From the NCBI GenBank assembly GCA_005406025.1, contig BGZK01000284.1, positions 62,001 through 126,000 on the forward strand: a DNA stretch of 64,000 bases, read 5' to 3'. Numbering within the stretch: position 1 is the stretch's first letter; each line of letters begins with the position of its first letter. Source of the stretch: Eumeta japonica. Taxonomy: Eukaryota > Arthropoda > Insecta > Lepidoptera > Psychidae. The notes under the pieces are model-generated. The model was not told the origin of the DNA, did not search any database, and saw only the letters and a list, made by a program, of their open reading frames with translations. Below are positions 59,113 to 64,000 of the stretch, in pieces. A program made the position numbers and the translations under genes.

Positions 59113-60350
59113 GAATTAAAAAAGAAATTATAATTGTATTGATAATGAACTGTAATTGATATTATAAATAACACTGTCAACATTGCCAATTAAATAACAT
59201 TTTCATAACATCGGTTCCATTTTTAATATAGTATGGTTATAGTTTAATTTTTGATAGGGAATTATTTTTAAAATTTTTAATAAATCGTTCTTATCACTTT
59301 TATTGTGTTATTTTCCACATTTTGTACTCACACGATTATAAACTGAACTTAAAAAAGCATTTTTTACCATCTGTACTAATTTTAAAGCACGTTATAAATG
59401 TAATGGATTAACTAAGTCACCAAAAAACATTGCATTCATATGTATTATTCATGTCTACTTAGAATAGTTGTATTATAGTAGCCGGCACGACTAGTGATTC
59501 GTGAATGAGATAGAAATAGAATAGAATTTTGCTGTCCTTTTCTTTGGCTAATGGTACAGGCGCGCTGTTTTTATATTAATATGTATCTATGAGACAAATT
59601 GGATGCGAGAAGTTATTCGTCATCTCTGAAGTTAATTTAAAACGTTACAAACGAAAATTATTTATTTTAGTCTGCGTTTGTGGTCGGGTGAAATAATATT
59701 TATTGTAATAGTTAAGGTAAGCACACAAAATAATAATATATATTTAAAATATATTTGATATTGTTAATGATAAACCTCATTTACACATTATACAATATTG
59801 ATTCATTTTTCACGCACATCAGGGTGAAAAAGAAACAGTAAGCTTTGAAACTTACGAAGTCACGGACGATTGATGTACTAGGCTCGTAGACTTGTTCAAG
59901 CACTTGCCCAGAGCCAATGCCGCGGTTCGATCTGAGCAAACAGAGTTAAGCGGTGTGCTAGGAAAATAAAATGATGTCTCGAACCTACAATCGAACACGG
60001 ACTTGTCACGTCCGAAGCGAACGTATTTTTGCCTGTTGGCGTACAAAAGGGGTTTTATGTTTTGTTATTTATCGTTTTAAGTTAACGGGCATAAACAGTG
60101 TTTCACGCCTCTATAGACAGGAGCGCCCCTTTCAGTACAATGAAATCAAGAAAAATATACCAGCAAAGGCTGGGATTATTCTAATAATCTAAAGAACTCA
60201 ACTCTATGGCGCTCACACTTGAGAATGTGCCTGTGTCGTGAATGGCCCAATACGATTAACATTTTCATAAGAAACATAATTAAAAATTTAATCCTTATTT
60301 GTAAATATGTTTCGTTAACAACATTTTATTGACTTTGTTACAATTTATAT
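59113..60350. other. AT-rich noncoding stretch, no gene seen
   Basis: The patch 59880-60050 is mixed in composition, with GCGGTTCGATCTG (about 59923) resembling a B box, but no A box or tRNA fold accompanies it. Confidence 0.4.
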
Positions 60351-60354
60351 AAAT

Positions 60355-60965
60355 AACAATTGATTGCCACTCGTTTGGAAGAGCATAACTTGAGAACGGC
60401 TCTACCGATTTGGTTGATTCTTTTTTTTTTGTTGTATTCCTAACTGTCAGGACAAGGTTTGTATGAAAGAAAATAACCCTTTGTATATGTCCGTCTGTCT
60501 GTTTGTCCGGTGTATCTTCAGAATGGTATAATCGATCACTATGCGACTATCACTGGAAGGTAAAGAAGCCTACTGAACCACTTGTAATATACTTTTAAAC
60601 TCGACATTTTTAGGGTACCTGCTTAAAAAAAAGTATTAAAATTTGAATAATTTATTAGAATTGAATCAAAAATGTAACTGAAATCGAGATCGAGAGCAGA
60701 ATCGGGATCAGGATTAGATCGAGACGAAATTAAAGCGAAGCGCGGTAACGAAATCATGAATGCAATCGCAATTGAAAGCGGGATGGAGAGCAGAATCAAG
60801 AACGAGGTCAGGAATAGAATCGAAAACGAGACAGGAACCGAAATTTAGAACGGGACTAGGGTCAAGACGAGTGTGGGATCTAAAGCGTGACTGGGATCGG
60901 AATCGAAAACGATACCGAGATTGAAATTGACATCGAGCAATACAAAAGCAAAAAGTAATTCTACA
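60355..60965 (+). repeat. Family C repeat with the longest hexanucleotide array
   Basis: The left part holds ATAACTTGAGAACGGCTCTA, CCGATTTGGTTGATTC, GGACAAGGTTTGTATG and an AGAATTGAATCAAA boundary. It aligns with 42180-42365. The array (60670-60945) is roughly 45 degenerate hexamers: GAAATC, GAGATC, GGGATC and similar. It carries no open frame and is probably a non-autonomous element that has captured or expanded a satellite. Confidence 0.62.
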
Positions 60966-61260
60966 TCCATCCTGGTACAGCTGCGGGCATTAACTATACG
61001 GGCAAGTCACGTACAAGATACAGAAGTACAACCAGCAGAGGTTGCAGAATAATCCCTCTCTCTTTCCAAGTTACAATGGTTAATTGCAGAGTTGCAAAAG
61101 GACGTTGTAAGAAACTGTCCGAATCGCGAAAGAAGTCTTCACGGATGGAATAGGCAGACGAAATATTTTTCGCCTTGTCATAGCTCCATATTAAACAGAG
61201 GCTGATATATTTTCATAATCATAAAGTGATATTCTGAATATAAAGGGTTGCTTCACGCTG
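60966..61260. other. Unassigned noncoding stretch
   Basis: Mixed composition, next to the reverse transcriptase fragment; may be its 3' UTR but this cannot be shown. Confidence 0.35.
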
Positions 61261-61261
61261 A

Positions 61262-61930
61262 GCACAGCGCCGTCTCCATGAACATTTTAGTGTGGTATCT
61301 GCAGGGCTTTATCATCATGACCTTTAAAACTGAACGTTGTACTCTGTCGATCTGAAGAAGGGCGAGAGAGTCTTTACGGAACTACCCTAACAATTGACAC
61401 AATATGTCAGCGGTGACTGATATAATAGTTGCATAGTATACAGATTTGAGCGTCTCCACACCTGCCACATGACATAGGTTCTTGAGAATGCCAGTGACTT
61501 TCCTTACCCAGACCGAGAGGTTAGTCACTCCGTTTTCAAATTTAATTCTCTCGTCCACATAAACGCCAAGATATTTGATAACATTCATCCTATTTGGTGA
61601 TTCTCACTCACACGATTTCATGAAGCAGTCAACTCTCTGAAATAATACTAGTTTCTCGAGATTTGAGATGGTTATTCTGTGAGAGCACTTATACACCGTT
61701 TTTTTTTATTCAACGTTAGTAAGTATTTTTGCTATCAGTTAGAAATGTGAATGAAATCATGCTTCGTATAGGATATGGCCTCTGATCACGTTGCTGTGTC
61801 GTCTGCATAATAAGTAATTTTGGTATTTGTATTCAGCAATACGTGGATATCATTATCATATTTTATGAATAATATGGCTCCATGTTCATTATCTCATAAA
61901 CAATGAGACCTAAAGGAAAAATGTAAATGA
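61262..61930 (-). pseudogene. Fourth LINE reverse transcriptase fragment
   Basis: The minus strand shows a YADD catalytic motif (61809-61798, in the context TYYADDTAT). Then comes IKYLGVYVDERIKFENGVTN (from about 61579), the GILKNLCHVAGVETLKSVYY block, and QRSVLKVMMIKPCRYHTK near 61300. These are palm, thumb and connection blocks of a non-LTR reverse transcriptase distinct from the three others here. Stops and frameshifts are frequent between 61600 and 61800. Confidence 0.78.
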
Positions 61931-62715
61931 CAGAAAAACAAGAAATTAAAAAAAAATAGTTTTAGTGACTCTTTACTACCTCGCCAGTGTGAGTTACGAT
62001 TACGCCGCAATGGGCACTTTTATAGAGCATTCAATTATGAGAAAATCCCGACTTTGGGCGAGGTGATACCGTGAAACGCCACTGACGTATGTAAATTAAA
62101 AAAATAAAAATCTAAGTTTACGTTTTTTTTCAAATGAGAAATCATTAAAATTTAAAAATAAAATGTATTTAAAATTAAAATTAAGAGTTCCGCCTTCAAC
62201 AGGTTTTGTTTTTTCAGCACATAAAATGATATTTTGCTGCGGAAGCGAAAAAAAGTCATCGTTCAAAGTTAATCATCCTAATATATATATCTGTAACGTA
62301 ATGAATGTTTCAGTCAGATTTGGTTATGTTATGTGTTTTTATTTACACAAATTATAATTCTTATCTTACTAAAATGCAGGTAGACCTTTTAACCGACGAT
62401 GTAATTCGTACCTGAAACAAGTAAAAGTTTAAATTATAGTATACTATAGTTCCTTTTTTTAAATTAATGAAATTAATAATTTAGTATGTCACTTATTCAT
62501 AGTAAATTTCTATAGTTAACATTTGAGAACTGTATTTATTTATCCAAACAATTATTTACTATATATCTACTATTTGGTAAGCAATCATAGAAAAGGTACT
62601 ATTTTCATTTTAAAATGCGTAATTTCATAAGAAAAATGGTTAAATACGGTCAACACATCGATATGTAGGTGAACATTAATCCAGTATCAAAATTTATGTA
62701 CAGTTCGTATAATTT
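61931..62715. other. AT-rich noncoding stretch
   Basis: Nothing recognised. If the minus-strand gene to the right is real, its transcript probably ends near 62720. Confidence 0.45.
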
Positions 62716-62718
62716 AAA

Positions 62719-62724
62719 TTTTAT
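62719..62724 (-). terminator. Possible poly(A) signal AATAAA of the minus-strand gene
   Basis: AATAAA on the minus strand, about 270 nt after the stop codon at 62994. Such hexamers are common in AT-rich DNA, so support comes only from position. Confidence 0.3.
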
Positions 62725-62993
62725 TGTCTGATAATTACCAAAAAGTAAAATGTATGTATTTATCAACTAATTTACTTCACATTTTTACGCAGTGCGCAAT
62801 GACATTTTACGTTCCGATGATGCATATTGTTCTCGTGCGAGTTGAGCTCACGCGCATAGATGTCCATAGCTAATGTATTTTCGATACTTTTAATTCGACA
62901 CCCGTCTATCCAAACCATATATCTATATCATAGGGGAGTGTGACGCACTGGTTAAACACGAAATCTAGAAAAGCACTGAAAGTAAGATTATTA

Positions 62994-63184
62994 TTACGCA
63001 CACTTCGTAAATGCAATGCGGATGTCGCTGAAACGTAGATGTCCTACCCACTGCTGCAACTGCGAGTGCATACTCTGTACACTGTTGCATAAGTCGCCGC
63101 GGTTCAGCACCAGCGTGTAAGCTGACAACTCGAATCGGTATTGAAATGGATTTTCAACATGGGCATTTTGGGCAATAATCTCTT
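62994..63184 (-). CDS. Candidate last coding exon of an unrecognised gene
   Basis: Minus-strand exon of 191 nt including stop TAA (62996-62994). It follows an acceptor (TTTTTGTGTTATCTAG, AG at 63186-63185) and reads EEIIAQNAHVENPFQYRFEL..GDLCNSVQSMHSQLQQW..SDIRIAFTKCA. Third positions are mixed and the composition is near 50 percent GC, unlike the AT-rich surroundings. It needs one base from the previous exon to complete its first codon, which the exon at 63506-63560 supplies. I do not recognise the family. It could be the C-terminus of a gene extending beyond the right end of the window, or a spliced relic. Confidence 0.5.
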
Positions 63185-63505
63185 CTAGATAACACAAAAA
63201 CTATGAAATTTCGACCGATCCGCATTTTTGTCGACTTTTAATTTGCACGAAGCGTAACCTCAGAAATACGCATAATTTCAATAATTGGTTATTTGTGTTA
63301 TAATAGTAAAAGAAGACCATTTACAGCGAAATTGTTAAAAATATCTTAATAAAGAGATTTATCATGAAAAAAAATGTAGAGCATACAGTTTTACACGAAA
63401 AATGTTCCAAAACTTTTTTTTATGTTCCATACTCTTTCAATAAACTCTGTCAAAATAATTCATATTTTTTTTTTGAATTACCTTCGAATTTTTCTCACAC
63501 AATAC

Positions 63506-63560
63506 CATGGTGGTAGAGCACTCGAAGCATGTTTTGCATGTCATCCTCATTAAAATTAAA
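63506..63560 (-). CDS. Candidate penultimate exon of the same gene
   Basis: Minus-strand exon of 55 nt. The acceptor is strong: TATTTTTTTTCATTACAG, with AG at 63562-63561. It reads FNFNEDDMQNMLRVLYHH plus one base, then the donor GTATTG (63505-63500). 55 nt is eighteen codons plus one base, exactly the phase required by the exon at 63184. The intron is 321 nt. No upstream exon was identified between 63563 and 64000, so the gene would continue to the right. Confidence 0.45.
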
Positions 63561-63659
63561 CTGTAATGAAAAAAAATAGCAATAACCAAAAAATAGTCCA
63601 GCTCGTTATCGATTCTTATTTTTAAATTTAAATCGTCATTTCACTGCAGCCTACCGGAT

Positions 63660-63960
63660 TCCTCGTTGATTTTTTTCGACCCTCATAAATGACCATCCCA
63701 CCCAATTACAATCGAGCCTCCGCGCGGCCGAAGTCGGGGCGGATCGCAAACGTGCCGGCGCCGGGCGGGAGCGCGCCCGCGCCGATAAACTCGCTTATCT
63801 CTAGCAATAAATTCATAAAGCTAAATGATTCGACGCCCGCCGGGCGTTTCAATAAAAGGCAGCTAGCTATTTAATTACCGGCTTTAAAACGGAACCGGCC
63901 CTGATTTAATATCACCGCCGGCCGCCACTTAATATCTGCTTACGGCTGAACAAAAATTGT
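63660..63960. promoter_or_regulatory. GC-rich, motif-dense island, candidate intronic regulatory element
   Basis: CpG-rich DNA with GATA-like sites (CGATAAACTCGCTTATCTC near 63781), a Hox/Cdx-like AATAAATTCATAAAG near 63806, TTTAATTACC near 63870 and TTTAATTACGG near 63971. No repeat match. If the flanking minus-strand exons are real, it lies in an intron upstream of them. The 61-codon plus frame here is unrecognised. Confidence 0.3.
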
Positions 63961-64000
63961 GAAAACTCTACTTTAATTACGGCTTAGTAATTAAAAAATC

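Noticed and set aside
59915..59935. GGTTCGATCT resembling a tRNA B box
   Set aside because: No A box at the right distance and no cloverleaf; not called as tRNA or SINE.

Overview
The window looks like lepidopteran (moth or butterfly) nuclear DNA. It is AT-rich, almost free of host genes, and filled with the TE types typical of Lepidoptera: several non-LTR reverse transcriptase families, tRNA-derived SINEs, a pogo/Tigger-type DNA transposon, and dispersed repeats whose ends resemble lepidopteran Helitrons. The order is inferred from repeat style and reverse-transcriptase sequence features, not from a diagnostic host gene. I found no rRNA, functional tRNA or CRISPR array.

Layout. 1-6.1 kb is noncoding with two GC-richer islands. 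At 6.1-10.1 kb a minus-strand LINE reverse transcriptase fragment is split by a 3183-bp pogo-family transposon (6822-10004) with perfect 24-bp terminal repeats and a TA target duplication. Its transposase has an HTH, a DD35D catalytic domain and a C-terminal PHD finger, and is broken only at homopolymer runs. At 10.9-11.2 kb lies a LINE 3' remnant, and at 11.3-11.8 kb a GC-rich, homeodomain-motif-dense island. At 12.8-13.4 kb is a second copy of the split LINE family, carrying a 121-bp inverted duplication. At 20.5-24.1 kb is a nearly complete minus-strand LINE (endonuclease plus reverse transcriptase), again broken at homopolymers. Its 3' ends recur at 10.9, 16.8, 25.8 and 32.1 kb.

From 25 to 61 kb there is scattered repeat debris: seven copies of one SINE family, six of a second repeat family, six elements carrying degenerate GRRATC hexanucleotide arrays, two other SINEs, two further reverse transcriptase fragments and several near-perfect hairpins. 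Between these lie GC-richer islands that could be conserved noncoding DNA.

The best candidate for a host gene is at the right edge on the minus strand. Two short exons (63560-63506 and 63184-62994) have consensus splice sites, matching phase and a stop codon. They would be the 3' end of a gene entering from the right. I do not recognise the protein. The rest of the window would then be downstream intergenic DNA or the introns of something larger.
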